From Sphingomonas sp. PL-96 (GTDB lineage Bacteria; Pseudomonadota; Alphaproteobacteria; Sphingomonadales; Sphingomonadaceae), in assembly GCF_020707215.1 (NCBI RefSeq), contig NZ_JAJFET010000001.1, positions 620,001 to 684,000 of the forward strand: a stretch of DNA of 64,000 nt, in the 5' to 3' direction. Each line of letters opens with the position of its first letter. The first letter of the stretch is position 1. Below, piece by piece: positions 53,708 through 62,346 of this stretch. The notes beneath the pieces were generated by a model. That model was not told where the DNA came from. It made no database searches and worked only from the letters and a program-made list of their open reading frames with translations. The position numbers and the translations under genes are program-made.

Positions 53708-54418
53708 ATGACGTTGCGGGATGCAGTAGCCGTCGTGGCGGTCGGCGCAGGTTTGGCGATGGCGGCTCAGGCGGCTGCCGGCCAGGCCGGTCCGGTCAGG
53801 CCCAGCGTGGAAGGATATATCTGCCAGTTCGCAGGCAAGTGCGCCGTCGAGGTGGAGCCCGCACCCACCCGCGACGCGCCGGAGACTCGCGGCTTCCGCT
53901 TCGCGCGGTCGCCCGGAGCAAAGGAGGCAAAGGCTTCCGCCCCCGCCAACGCAGTTGCGCGCGGACGTCCGGCTTCCACCGTGGCCCGAGCGCCGGCGTC
54001 GCGCGGCCGCCGCAGCAGCTATGCTGCCACCACGGCGCGTGCTGCGACCGCAGGTGGGACCTCGATGGTTCCGGGCGGGCGCCCGCGCGCGGACCTGATG
54101 ATCGGCTTTGAGTTGAATTCGGATCGGTTGACCCCGGTCGGTCGGGAGTCGGCGATGGTGTTCGCGCGCTCGCTGCTGATGCCGGAACTGCGCAGCATGC
54201 GCTTCCTGATCGAGGGGCACACCGACGAACGCGGCGGTCGCGGCATCAACGGGCCGTTGTCGCAGCGGCGCGCCCAGCGGGTCGCCTCGTTCCTGATCGA
54301 ACAGGGCGTGGCACCCGACCGGCTCCAGACCCGCGGCTTTGGCTCGTCCAGGCCGCTGCCGGGCCATGTGGCGACCGATCCGTCGAACCGCCGGGTCGAG
54401 GCAGAGCTGATTTCCTGA
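53708..54418 (+). CDS. exported OmpA-domain protein heading the T6SS operon
   Basis: A 236-aa protein from ATG 53708. Signal peptide (TLRDAVAVVAVGAGLAMAAQ) with a charged, Ala/Arg-rich middle and a C-terminal OmpA-like peptidoglycan-binding domain: GFELNSDRLTPVGRESAMVF, LIEGHTDERGGRGINGPLSQ, SQRRAQRVASFLIEQGV, RGFGSSRPL and NRRVEAEL. It would bind the cell wall in the periplasm and could steady the T6SS, like TagL. The middle segment lacks the transmembrane helix of TagL, so it is a soluble periplasmic variant. It is followed 13 bp later by tssA. Confidence 0.82.
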   Translation: MTLRDAVAVVAVGAGLAMAAQAAAGQAGPVRPSVEGYICQFAGKCAVEVEPAPTRDAPETRGFRFARSPGAKEAKASAPANAVARGRPASTVARAPASRGRRSSYAATTARAATAGGTSMVPGGRPRADLMIGFELNSDRLTPVGRESAMVFARSLLMPELRSMRFLIEGHTDERGGRGINGPLSQRRAQRVASFLIEQGVAPDRLQTRGFGSSRPLPGHVATDPSNRRVEAELIS

Positions 54419-54431
54419 GCCCGTTGCGGGA

Positions 54432-55436
54432 GTGACGGACTTGGACATGCAGGCGTTGCTCGGCCCCGTGTCGCCGGATGCACCGGCGGGGCCGGACCTA
54501 TCCTATGACGGCAATCGGCAGCTGATCGAACAGGCGTTCGAAACCGCTCCGGACGAGGTCGAGTGGGATCGCACGATTGATCGCATCCTCGCCCAGGCGG
54601 CGCAAACTCGGGACCTGTGGCTGGCGGTGTATCTGGCGCGTGCCGGCGCTCGCGCCGGGCGACTGGAGCGGGTCGAGGACGGGCTTTTGCTGCTTGCCGG
54701 CTATCTCGAGTCCTTCTGGGACAGCGCGCACCCGACGCTTGAGGAATATGGCATCGAGGGACGCAAGGGTGCCTGCGAGTCCCTGGTGCGCATCGGCGAG
54801 TTCCTGGCGCCACTGCGGCGAGTCCCGCTGATCGAGCACCCGCGCCTGGGCGTATTCACCGGCGAGGACTTCGCCCGCTTTGCGGAAGAAGGCGCGGCGG
54901 CAGACGGCTATGGCCAGTTTCGCGCCGCCGTCGCCGACACGCCCGTCGAGCGGATCGCCGACCAGATGGAGCGGGTCGGGCGCATCCGTGCCGCGGTTGC
55001 ACGGGCCGATACGGTGTTGTCGGAGGAGGCGGCAAAGGTCGGCCAGACGGGTACCAACTTCGCCTCCACCTATGCCGCGCTGGATGCGATTGCCGAGGCG
55101 ATGCGGCCGCACGTGTTCCAGGATGCGCCTCCAGCGGTGGATGCAGAGCCGGGTTCGGCGATGATGTCGGAGCCGATGACGAGCGCCCGGGGCCGTGCTG
55201 CGCCAGGACGTATCGAGAGTCGCGAAGATGTCGCGCGCGCGTTGGACGCCGTGATCGAATATTACGGCCGGGTAGAGCCGACGAGCCCGGTGCCGGTGGC
55301 ACTTGGCCGCGTAAAGGGTTGGATCTCCATGGATTTCGTCGCCATCCTCAACGACATCGCGCCCGGAAGTATCGGAGAAGCCTTGACTGTGCTGCGATCA
55401 AGGTCAGAGGATGGCGGAAGCCAGGATTTGATGTAA
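54432..55436 (+). CDS. tssA: T6SS cap/baseplate protein TssA
   Basis: A 334-aa TssA from GTG 54432. The N-terminal ImpA domain is clear: LSYDGNRQLIEQAFETAPDE, LWLAVYLARAGARAGRLERV, GLLLLAGYLESFWDSAHPTL and EYGIEGRKGACESLVRIGEF. The C-terminal region (ALDAVIEYYGRVEPTSPVPV, KGWISMDFVAILNDIAPGSI) is the short ring-forming type. TssA primes sheath and tube polymerisation in the cytoplasm. Length and end are normal. 78 bp separate it from tssB. Confidence 0.92.
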   Translation: MTDLDMQALLGPVSPDAPAGPDLSYDGNRQLIEQAFETAPDEVEWDRTIDRILAQAAQTRDLWLAVYLARAGARAGRLERVEDGLLLLAGYLESFWDSAHPTLEEYGIEGRKGACESLVRIGEFLAPLRRVPLIEHPRLGVFTGEDFARFAEEGAAADGYGQFRAAVADTPVERIADQMERVGRIRAAVARADTVLSEEAAKVGQTGTNFASTYAALDAIAEAMRPHVFQDAPPAVDAEPGSAMMSEPMTSARGRAAPGRIESREDVARALDAVIEYYGRVEPTSPVPVALGRVKGWISMDFVAILNDIAPGSIGEALTVLRSRSEDGGSQDLM

Positions 55437-55514
55437 AGACATAGAGGCGAAACGGGCGTCCGATCCGATAGAGTTTGTGTTCGAGGCGCGTCAGCGATCA
55501 AGGGATGCAGAGAA

Positions 55515-56045
55515 ATGGCGATCAAGAGCGGCCAGCGTTTCATTCGCGAGAACCGGAAGCCGCGAGTTCACATCGAGTATGAGGTCGAGACCTATGGCGC
55601 ACGCCAGAAGATCGAGCTCCCCTTCGTCATGGGTGTCATGTCCGATCTCTCGGGCAAGAGCCTGAAGGACAAGAAGGCGGCCGAGGCGCGCGAGTTCGCC
55701 GACTTCGACATGGACAATTTCGACCAGCGCATGGAGGCGATCGCGCCGCGCGTCGCCTTTGCTGTCGACAACACGCTGACGGGCGAGGGCAAACTGTCGG
55801 TCGACCTGACGCTCAACTCGATGGACGACTTCTCGCCCGGGCAGATCGCCAAGCGGATCGAACCGCTGGCGAAGCTCCTGGAAGCGCGGACTCAGCTTGA
55901 GGACCTGCTGTCCTACATGGACGGCAAGCATGGCGCACAGGACCTGCTGGACAAGGTCCTGAACGACCCCGCGCTGCTGCAGGCGCTGTCGGCGCAGCGC
56001 GCGCATGGCACCGACGAAACCGAAACGTCGCCGAACCAGGCCTAA
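55515..56045 (+). CDS. tssB: T6SS sheath small subunit TssB
   Basis: A 176-aa sheath subunit. Start AIKSGQRFIRENRKPRVHIE with the family block ELPFVMGVMSDLSGKSLKDK, followed by FDQRMEAIAPRVAFAVDNTL and DLTLNSMDDFSPGQIAKRIE. It pairs with TssC to build the contractile sheath. The C-terminal tail (AHGTDETETSPNQA) is disordered. Adjacent to tssC with a 25-bp gap; the start is well fixed. Confidence 0.95.
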   Translation: MAIKSGQRFIRENRKPRVHIEYEVETYGARQKIELPFVMGVMSDLSGKSLKDKKAAEAREFADFDMDNFDQRMEAIAPRVAFAVDNTLTGEGKLSVDLTLNSMDDFSPGQIAKRIEPLAKLLEARTQLEDLLSYMDGKHGAQDLLDKVLNDPALLQALSAQRAHGTDETETSPNQA

Positions 56046-56070
56046 ACATCTCAATCGATCGGAGCGGAAT

Positions 56071-57564
56071 ATGGCGCAAGAAGCGCTGAGGCAGACCGGC
56101 GAAACCCAGCACGCCACGGAAACGGAGGTCAGCGACTTCCAGGCGCTGCTGCAAAAGGAATTCAAGCCTGGCACCGACGAGCGCAAGACGCGCATCGAGC
56201 AAGCGGTCCAGACGCTCGCACAGCAGGCGCTCGAAAACGCGCAGGTCATCGGCGGCGACGTGTTCGCGACGGTCGACGCGATGCGCGCGGCGATCGACCG
56301 CAAGCTGACTGAACAGATCAACCAGATCATCCACCACGAGGAGTTCCAGAACCTGGAATCCGCGTGGCGCGGCCTTCACTACCTGGTCATGAATACCGCG
56401 ACCGGGAAGGACATGAAGATCCGCGTGATGAACATGTCCAAGGAAGAGTGCCGGCGGATGTTCCGCCAGTACCGCGACGCGGCCTGGGACCAGAGCCCGC
56501 TGTTCAAGAAGATCTACGAGAGCGAGTTCGGCCAGCTGGGCGGCCAGCCCTATGGCGCATTCGTCTGCGACTATCAGTTCGACCATTCGGCCCCCGACCT
56601 GGAGGTCATGCGTGGCCTGTCGCGGATCGGTGCCGCGAGCCACGCGCCCTTTATCGCCGCGGCCTCGCCCACGCTGCTGGGCATGGACAGCTGGACCGAG
56701 CTTTCGAACCCGCGCGATCTGGGCAAGCTGTTCGAGGCGACCGACTATGGCGCCTGGCGCTCGTTCCGCGCGTCGGAGGACAGCCGCTACCTGGCGCTCG
56801 CGCTGCCGCGCTTCCTGGGTCGGCCGCTCTATGGCGCCAAGTCGGATCCCGTCGAGGAGTTCGATTTCGAGGAGGATTCGGGCGGCGAGCACGACAACCA
56901 CCTGTGGCTGAACGCGGCCTATGCAATGGGCACGCGCATCACCGAGGCGTTCAACACCTATGGCTGGACGACGCGCATCCGCGGGGTCGAGTCGGGTGGC
57001 ACCGTCGAGGAGCTGCCGACCGCGACCTTCCCGACAGACGAGGGTGGGGTCGACCACAAGTGCCCGACGGAGATCGCGATTTCCGACCGGCGCGAGGCCG
57101 AGCTTTCGGCCGCGGGCCTCATGGCGCTCGTCCATCGCAAGAACACCGACCAGGCAACCTTTATCGGCGCGCAAACTGTTCACCGGCCGGCGAGCTATGA
57201 CAAGAAGGAGGCGACCGCCAATGCGAACTTGTCGGCGCGCCTTCCGTATATCTTCGCCAGCTGCCGGTTCGCCCATTACCTGAAGTGCATGGTGCGCGAC
57301 TGGGTAGGTGGATCGCGCGAAGCGGACCAACTGCAACGTGACTTAAACAATTGGGTTCTTCAGTATGTCGACGGCTCTCCCTCGTCGTCGAACGAAGAAA
57401 CCAAGGCCCGTCTGCCTCTGAAGGACGCCAAGGTTGAGGTGATCCCCGACGAGGAGAACCCGGGCTACTACAAGGGGAAGTTCATGTTCGTGCCGCATTA
57501 CCAGCTTGAGGGAATGGATGTGGCGTTGAGCATGGTTTCGCGGTTGCCCAAGACTTCGGGCTGA
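56071..57564 (+). CDS. tssC: T6SS sheath large subunit TssC
   Basis: A 497-aa large sheath subunit, full length. ATG 56071 follows GGAGCGGA. Family blocks: IIHHEEFQNLESAWRGLHYL, FGQLGGQPYGAFVCDYQFDH, PTLLGMDSWTELSNPRDLGK, ALPRFLGRPLYGAKSDPVEE and the C-terminal NPGYYKGKFMFVPHYQLEGM. It interlocks with TssB in the contractile sheath, to be recycled by ClpV (not in this window). Confidence 0.96.
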   Translation: MAQEALRQTGETQHATETEVSDFQALLQKEFKPGTDERKTRIEQAVQTLAQQALENAQVIGGDVFATVDAMRAAIDRKLTEQINQIIHHEEFQNLESAWRGLHYLVMNTATGKDMKIRVMNMSKEECRRMFRQYRDAAWDQSPLFKKIYESEFGQLGGQPYGAFVCDYQFDHSAPDLEVMRGLSRIGAASHAPFIAAASPTLLGMDSWTELSNPRDLGKLFEATDYGAWRSFRASEDSRYLALALPRFLGRPLYGAKSDPVEEFDFEEDSGGEHDNHLWLNAAYAMGTRITEAFNTYGWTTRIRGVESGGTVEELPTATFPTDEGGVDHKCPTEIAISDRREAELSAAGLMALVHRKNTDQATFIGAQTVHRPASYDKKEATANANLSARLPYIFASCRFAHYLKCMVRDWVGGSREADQLQRDLNNWVLQYVDGSPSSSNEETKARLPLKDAKVEVIPDEENPGYYKGKFMFVPHYQLEGMDVALSMVSRLPKTSG

Positions 57565-57608
57565 TCTTGCCGCACACCTACGTACGATCAATGCAACAGG
57601 AGTGACAC

Positions 57609-58103
57609 ATGGCAGTCGATCTTTTTCTGAAAATTGACGGTATCCAGGGCGAGTCGTCGAAGCGGAACCACGCCGGCGAAATCGACATCATCTCGTTCGA
57701 TTTCGGTGCGGTCCAGCACGGCTCATTCCACAGCGGTGGCGCCGGTGGCGGCTCGGGCAAGGCCGAGATTTCCGATATCCGCATCCAGAAGGAAGTCGAC
57801 AAGTCGTCGCCGCTCCTGTTCAAGGCGTGCGCCTCGGGCAAGCACATCAAGGAAGCGATCATCTACTCGCAAAAGGCGGGTGATGGATCGTCGCCGCTGA
57901 CCTATTACAAGATCAAGCTAGAAGACATAATCGTCTCCGACATCCACAACAACGGCGCCACAGGTGGCGACTCGATCATGGAGTCGGTGACCTTCAACTG
58001 CGCCAAGGTGACGTTCGACTATCAGGCGCAGAACGCGCAGGGTGGCAAGGACGGCGGCGTCGTCACCGCCTACTACGACATCCGCCAGAACGAGGCGGGT
58101 TGA
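57609..58103 (+). CDS. hcp: T6SS inner tube protein Hcp (TssD)
   Basis: A 164-aa hexameric tube protein. Blocks: MAVDLFLKIDGIQGESSKRN, IDIISFDFGAVQHGSFHSGG, KAEISDIRIQKEVDKSSPLL, and VTFNCAKVTFDYQAQNAQGG near the end. It stacks inside the sheath and can carry small effectors in its lumen. A long gap of about 45 bp after tssC with its own ribosome site (ACAGGAGTGACAC) suits high expression. Its stop overlaps the tagJ start (TTGA). Confidence 0.95.
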   Translation: MAVDLFLKIDGIQGESSKRNHAGEIDIISFDFGAVQHGSFHSGGAGGGSGKAEISDIRIQKEVDKSSPLLFKACASGKHIKEAIIYSQKAGDGSSPLTYYKIKLEDIIVSDIHNNGATGGDSIMESVTFNCAKVTFDYQAQNAQGGKDGGVVTAYYDIRQNEAG

Positions 58104-58906
58104 GCCACGACGCAGCCGATCCGCTGAGGACCATCATGAACGAAGCGGATATGCTGCTGCGTGCGGGCGATCTCGACGGTGCGCGACGCGTGCTGGTCGA
58201 GGTCGCTCGCCGCGATCCTGGCGACGTGCCGACGCGCCTCTTCCTTTGGCAGCTGCTGGCGGTTGCCGGCGAATGGGCCAAGGCCAAGACGCAGTTGGCG
58301 ACGCTCGCCCAGCTTTCTCCCGAAGCGCAGATGCTGTCGGTCGTCTACGGCCAGGCGCTCGATGCCGAGGAACAGCGCGCCGCGGTGCTGCGCGGAGAGC
58401 TTCGCGCTCCCATTCACGGCGGATCCGCCTGGGCCGAAGCTGTGGCGGGGGCGCTCGAACTCGACGGGCGAGGTGAGGCTGAGCAGGCCGCCGCCCGCCG
58501 CGAAGCGGCCTTTGCCGAAGCGCCGGATACGCCCGGAACGCTCGACGGCGTGCCGTTCGACTGGATCGCCGATGCCGACCCGCGGTTCGGCCCCACCATC
58601 GAAGCGGTGATCAACGGGCGCTATGGCCTGCTGCCCTTCGATGCGATTTCGCTGCTCGTCAGCGAGGGACCGCGCGATCTTCGCGACGTTGTCTGGTATC
58701 CCGTCGAACTCACGCTGAAGGCGGGCCCGCGCATCGCCGCGCTGCTTCCGGCGCGCTACCCCGGCCTTCCGGACGCGGGACCCGAGCGACTAGCGCGGGC
58801 GACGAACTGGACGGACGACGGCCATGGCATCGGCCAGCGTTTGTGGTCGACCTCCGACGGCGAGGATCGCGGGCTGCTGTCGATCCGGTCGCTCGAACTG
58901 CGCTGA
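58100..58906 (+). CDS. tagJ: T6SS accessory protein TagJ (ImpE)
   Basis: A 268-aa TagJ/ImpE protein starting at TTG 58100 (TTGA overlap with hcp); a Met at 58136 is possible. N-terminal TPR-like helices (EADMLLRAGDLDGARRVLVE; VPTRLFLWQLLAVAGEWAKA) and the C-terminal SciE-type domain (DGVPFDWIADADPRFGPTIE, LRDVVWYPVELTLKAGPRIA, ALLPARYPG). TagJ binds the TssB N-terminal region and is found in a subset of T6SS. It sits between hcp and tssE, as expected. Confidence 0.9.
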   Translation: MSHDAADPLRTIMNEADMLLRAGDLDGARRVLVEVARRDPGDVPTRLFLWQLLAVAGEWAKAKTQLATLAQLSPEAQMLSVVYGQALDAEEQRAAVLRGELRAPIHGGSAWAEAVAGALELDGRGEAEQAAARREAAFAEAPDTPGTLDGVPFDWIADADPRFGPTIEAVINGRYGLLPFDAISLLVSEGPRDLRDVVWYPVELTLKAGPRIAALLPARYPGLPDAGPERLARATNWTDDGHGIGQRLWSTSDGEDRGLLSIRSLELR

Positions 58907-58914
58907 CCCGACCC

Positions 58915-59448
58915 GTGGCGGTTCAACAGCGGCTGACCCCGACGCTTTACGACAAGCTGGTCGCCGACCTCGACATCTCGGGCATGCGCGACACGGGCGA
59001 AGAGCTGCCGACGGTCAGTCGTGAGAAATTCCGCTATTATTCGGTGCCGACGCTGGAGCGCTTCAACGAAACGGCGTTGAGGGCGACCATCCGCCGCGAT
59101 CTAGCTTGGCTGTTCAACACGACCAATCTGGAGTCACTGGTCGATCTCGAGCCGTATCCGCACGTGAAGGAGTCGGTGCTCAACTTCGGCCTGAGCGATC
59201 TTGCCGGGCGCACGCTTGATCGCCGTGCGGTGCTGGCCCGGGCGCGGGAGATTCGCCGCGCGATCCGCCTGTTCGAGCCGCGCTTGGCCAAGGACGGGCT
59301 GACCGTCGACCCCGTCGAGGACCCGAGCGATCCGCACTCGCTCACCTATCTGATCCAGGGCGACATCAGCGCGGCCGCGCAGGTGATGCCGGTCAAGTTC
59401 CGGACCGAGGTGGAAGCCGAGACCGCCTCCGTCACCGTGCGCGAGTAG
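58915..59448 (+). CDS. tssE: T6SS baseplate protein TssE
   Basis: A 177-aa gp25-like baseplate wedge protein. GTG 58915 (VAVQQRLTPTLYDKLVADLD). The gp25 core reads IRRDLAWLFNTTNLESLVDL, YPHVKESVLNFGLSDLAGR, and the conserved acidic EPRLAKDGLTVDPVEDPSD. It anchors the tail tube on the baseplate with TssF and TssG. 8 bp from tagJ and 4 bp before tssF. Confidence 0.92.
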   Translation: MAVQQRLTPTLYDKLVADLDISGMRDTGEELPTVSREKFRYYSVPTLERFNETALRATIRRDLAWLFNTTNLESLVDLEPYPHVKESVLNFGLSDLAGRTLDRRAVLARAREIRRAIRLFEPRLAKDGLTVDPVEDPSDPHSLTYLIQGDISAAAQVMPVKFRTEVEAETASVTVRE

Positions 59449-59452
59449 TGGC

Positions 59453-61330
59453 ATGAGCACCGGTCTCGATCCGCGGCTGCTGCGCTTCTACAACGACGAA
59501 CTCGCCTATCTGCGTGAGGAAGCCCGCGCGTTTGGTGAGGAGCATGAGGCGGTTGCCGGCCGGCTCGGTCTCAAGACGCCGACCGATCCCGATCCCTATG
59601 TCGAACGGCTGCTGGAGGGCGTCGCCTTTCTGGGCGCCCGCGTCCAGCTCAAGATCGCGGACCAATATCCCGAATTCACGCAGCATCTGCTGCACGCGAT
59701 CCAGCCGCACTATCTCGCGCCGACACCGTCGATGTGCGTCGTCGGGTTTGAGCCCAAGGACGGCGACCCCGTGCTCATCAAGGGGCATCCGGTTCCGCGC
59801 AACACGCCGCTGGTCGCCGTCGCAGCGGAGCAGGGCGGTGTGCCGGTCGAGTTCCGCACCGGCCACGACGTGACGCTCTGGCCGCTGCGCATCACCCAGG
59901 CAGAGTATCTGCCGAGCCGCGCCGCCATTGCGCCCTTCGCGGCCGCGGCCGACGTACGCGCGGAAGCCGGGTTGCGGCTCCGGTTCGAGGCGACCGCGGG
60001 CGTGCCGCTGCCACAGGTGCTTCCCAAGCACCTGCCGATTTATCTTTCGGGATCTGAGGCGGTGCCGGCCGAACTCTACCGCCAGATCATCGGCGATACC
60101 CAGGCGGTGATCGCGCGCTCGGCCGAGGCCGCCGCCGGACCGGAGGGCTGGTTGCGCCTCCCTGGGCCCGGGCAACTGGGGTTCGCGGACGACGAGGCGC
60201 TGTTGCCCGCCGAACTGCGCTCGTTCCGCGGCTATCGCCTGCTCAGCGAGTATTTCGCCTGTCCCGAACGCTTCCTCTTCGTCGACCTGCAGGGGCTGGA
60301 CCGTGCATTCCGCGCGAGCGAAAGCGCCTGCGACGTCGTGCTGTTGTTCTCGCGATCGGCACCGGCGCTGCACAACGCGATCGAGCCGGCGAACTTCCGT
60401 CTGTTCGCGACCCCGGCGATCAACCTGTTTGAAAAGCAGCTTGGCCGCGTGCGGGTTTCTCGCTTCGAACATGAGCATCATGTCGTGCCGGATCGCGCAC
60501 GCCCGCTCGATTTCGAGGTGTTCCGCCTGCTGGGGGTTCAGGCCTTTGCCGCCAATACGGTCGAGGGGCGGACAGTCGCGCCGCTCTATGCGCCGGGCGC
60601 GCTGCTGCACGAGGGCAAGGACGCACTCTTCTATTCCACCCAGCTGCGACCGCGCCGCCTGTCCACGCGCGAGCAGCGGCTGCGGCGGCGCGGGGAATAT
60701 ACCGGCACGGAGAGCTGGATCAGCCTGACGGCGCCCGGCGACCCGAGCCGGTTGGACGGCATCGACGAGCTGGCGGTGCGTGCGCTGGTCACCAACCGCG
60801 AGCTGCCCGAGCTGCTGACCTTCCGCGGCAACCAGCACTTCACCGTCTCCGGCGTGCCGGCCCGCGCGGTGACGGTCCTGCGCGCGCCGACCCGACCCAA
60901 GCCGCCGATGGGGCTGGGCGATGCCGCCTGGCGCGTGATCGGGCACCTGACCCCCAACTACACCACGCTCGCGCCCGAAGACGGAAGCGATCCCTCGGTG
61001 CTGCGCGACCACCTCGCGCTCTACGGACGGCAGGACGATGCCGCATCGCGGCGGCAGGTGGATGGCGTGCTGGCGATCCAGTCCGAGCGCATCGCCCGGC
61101 GGGTGCCCGGCATGAGCCGTATGGCGATCGCGCGCGGGCACCGCATCCGCGTGGCGCTGGACGATGCCGCGTTCGACAAGGGACGCATGTTCCTGTTCTC
61201 GGCAGTGCTCGAACGCTTTCTGGCTGAGTTTGCGAGCATCAACAGCTTCACGGAAACGCATTTCCGCAGCGCGAACGAAGGGGAGCTCCGGCGATGGCCG
61301 CTGAGAATCGGCCGGCGTCCGACCATCTGA
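59453..61330 (+). CDS. tssF: T6SS baseplate protein TssF
   Basis: A 625-aa baseplate subunit, full length. The N-terminus is highly typical: DPRLLRFYNDELAYLREEAR, DPDPYVERLLEGVAFLGARV, YPEFTQHLLHAIQPHYLAPT, and further FRGYRLLSEYFACPERFLFV and RGHRIRVALDDAAFDKGRMF with NSFTETHF near the end. It forms TssF2-TssG wedges. It overlaps tssG by 37 bp, which favours coupled synthesis. Confidence 0.94.
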   Translation: MSTGLDPRLLRFYNDELAYLREEARAFGEEHEAVAGRLGLKTPTDPDPYVERLLEGVAFLGARVQLKIADQYPEFTQHLLHAIQPHYLAPTPSMCVVGFEPKDGDPVLIKGHPVPRNTPLVAVAAEQGGVPVEFRTGHDVTLWPLRITQAEYLPSRAAIAPFAAAADVRAEAGLRLRFEATAGVPLPQVLPKHLPIYLSGSEAVPAELYRQIIGDTQAVIARSAEAAAGPEGWLRLPGPGQLGFADDEALLPAELRSFRGYRLLSEYFACPERFLFVDLQGLDRAFRASESACDVVLLFSRSAPALHNAIEPANFRLFATPAINLFEKQLGRVRVSRFEHEHHVVPDRARPLDFEVFRLLGVQAFAANTVEGRTVAPLYAPGALLHEGKDALFYSTQLRPRRLSTREQRLRRRGEYTGTESWISLTAPGDPSRLDGIDELAVRALVTNRELPELLTFRGNQHFTVSGVPARAVTVLRAPTRPKPPMGLGDAAWRVIGHLTPNYTTLAPEDGSDPSVLRDHLALYGRQDDAASRRQVDGVLAIQSERIARRVPGMSRMAIARGHRIRVALDDAAFDKGRMFLFSAVLERFLAEFASINSFTETHFRSANEGELRRWPLRIGRRPTI

Positions 61331-62346
61331 GCTTCCTCGCCGATGCGGCGGGCGAGACCAAGCGCTTCGGCTTGTTTCCGATCGCACGGGGTGCGGAGGC
61401 GCGCGCGCCGCACCTGCCGCGGATCGGCCGCGCCCGCCGCCCCGCCCAAAGCGTGGCGGACTTCGTCCAGGTGCCGAGCCTGTCCTTCCCGGACTCCACG
61501 CTTGCGGAGGTGGAGGTCAAGAACGGCCGCGCGCGCGTGGGCGGCCACTGGTTCGGCCTTACCGGGCCGATGGGGCCGCTGCCGCTTCACATGACCGAGT
61601 TCGCAGCGTTCGAGCGACGCTACGCGCGCCAGCGTCCATTCGGGCGCTGGCTGGACGTGCTCGCGGCACGCATGCTGCAGTTCTTCGTGCGGGTGTGGAG
61701 CGATTCCCAGCCGACCAGCCAGGCCGACCGGCCGGACGACGATCGCTTCGCAGGGCAACTGGCGCAGCTGACCGGCGCGGCCGAGGGCGTCGGCAAGCAT
61801 GCGGCCTTTCCCGCATCGAGCCGCGTTCATTACGCGGCGCTGTTCGCGTCGCGCCGGAGCGCCGGGGCGATCGAGGATGCGCTCACCCATCTACTCGGCC
61901 AGCCGGTGCAGATCCGCGAATTCCAGCCACGCTGGCGCGAGATCGAACCGGAGGATCGCACCCGCCTGGGCCGCCAGTTCGCGCGCCTGGGTGACGAGGC
62001 GATGTTGGGCGCACAGGCCAGCGTCGCGTCCGACGCGTTCCGCGTCGTGATCCGCCCCCGCACCCCCCACGAATATGAAGCGCTGCTGCCGTCGGGCGCA
62101 CGCTTCCGTGTGCTCGCGGAGGCGCTCGACGCCTTTGCGCCCAGCCACCTGGAGTGGGACGTCGAGCTGGAGATCGACGGCGCCGACGCGACCCCGGCCC
62201 GTCTCGACGGCCGCGCCCGGCTTGGCTGGACCGGCTGGTTGGGCGGCGGCGGAACGGCCGTGCGGCGGGATGCGCATCTGCGGCGGGTTCCCGTACGTAA
62301 TGACCGAACTTCTTCCACTCGCAAGCGACAAGGAGATGCGTTGTGA
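61294..62346 (+). CDS. tssG: T6SS baseplate protein TssG
   Basis: A 350-aa TssG with the usual blocks: FLADAAGETKRFGLFPIARG, VEVKNGRARVGGHWFGLTGP, GPLPLHMTEFAAFERRYAR, FFVRVWSDSQPTSQADRPDD and HYAALFASRRSAGAIEDALT. Start ATG 61294, inside the tssF 3' end. Its stop overlaps the GTG of the effector gene (GTGA). It completes the wedge; the trimeric-hub connection to VgrG runs through it. Confidence 0.93.
   Translation: MAAENRPASDHLSFLADAAGETKRFGLFPIARGAEARAPHLPRIGRARRPAQSVADFVQVPSLSFPDSTLAEVEVKNGRARVGGHWFGLTGPMGPLPLHMTEFAAFERRYARQRPFGRWLDVLAARMLQFFVRVWSDSQPTSQADRPDDDRFAGQLAQLTGAAEGVGKHAAFPASSRVHYAALFASRRSAGAIEDALTHLLGQPVQIREFQPRWREIEPEDRTRLGRQFARLGDEAMLGAQASVASDAFRVVIRPRTPHEYEALLPSGARFRVLAEALDAFAPSHLEWDVELEIDGADATPARLDGRARLGWTGWLGGGGTAVRRDAHLRRVPVRNDRTSSTRKRQGDAL

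Noticed and set aside
59432..61387. A 651-residue minus-strand frame across tssF
   Set aside because: Antisense shadow of a certain T6SS gene.
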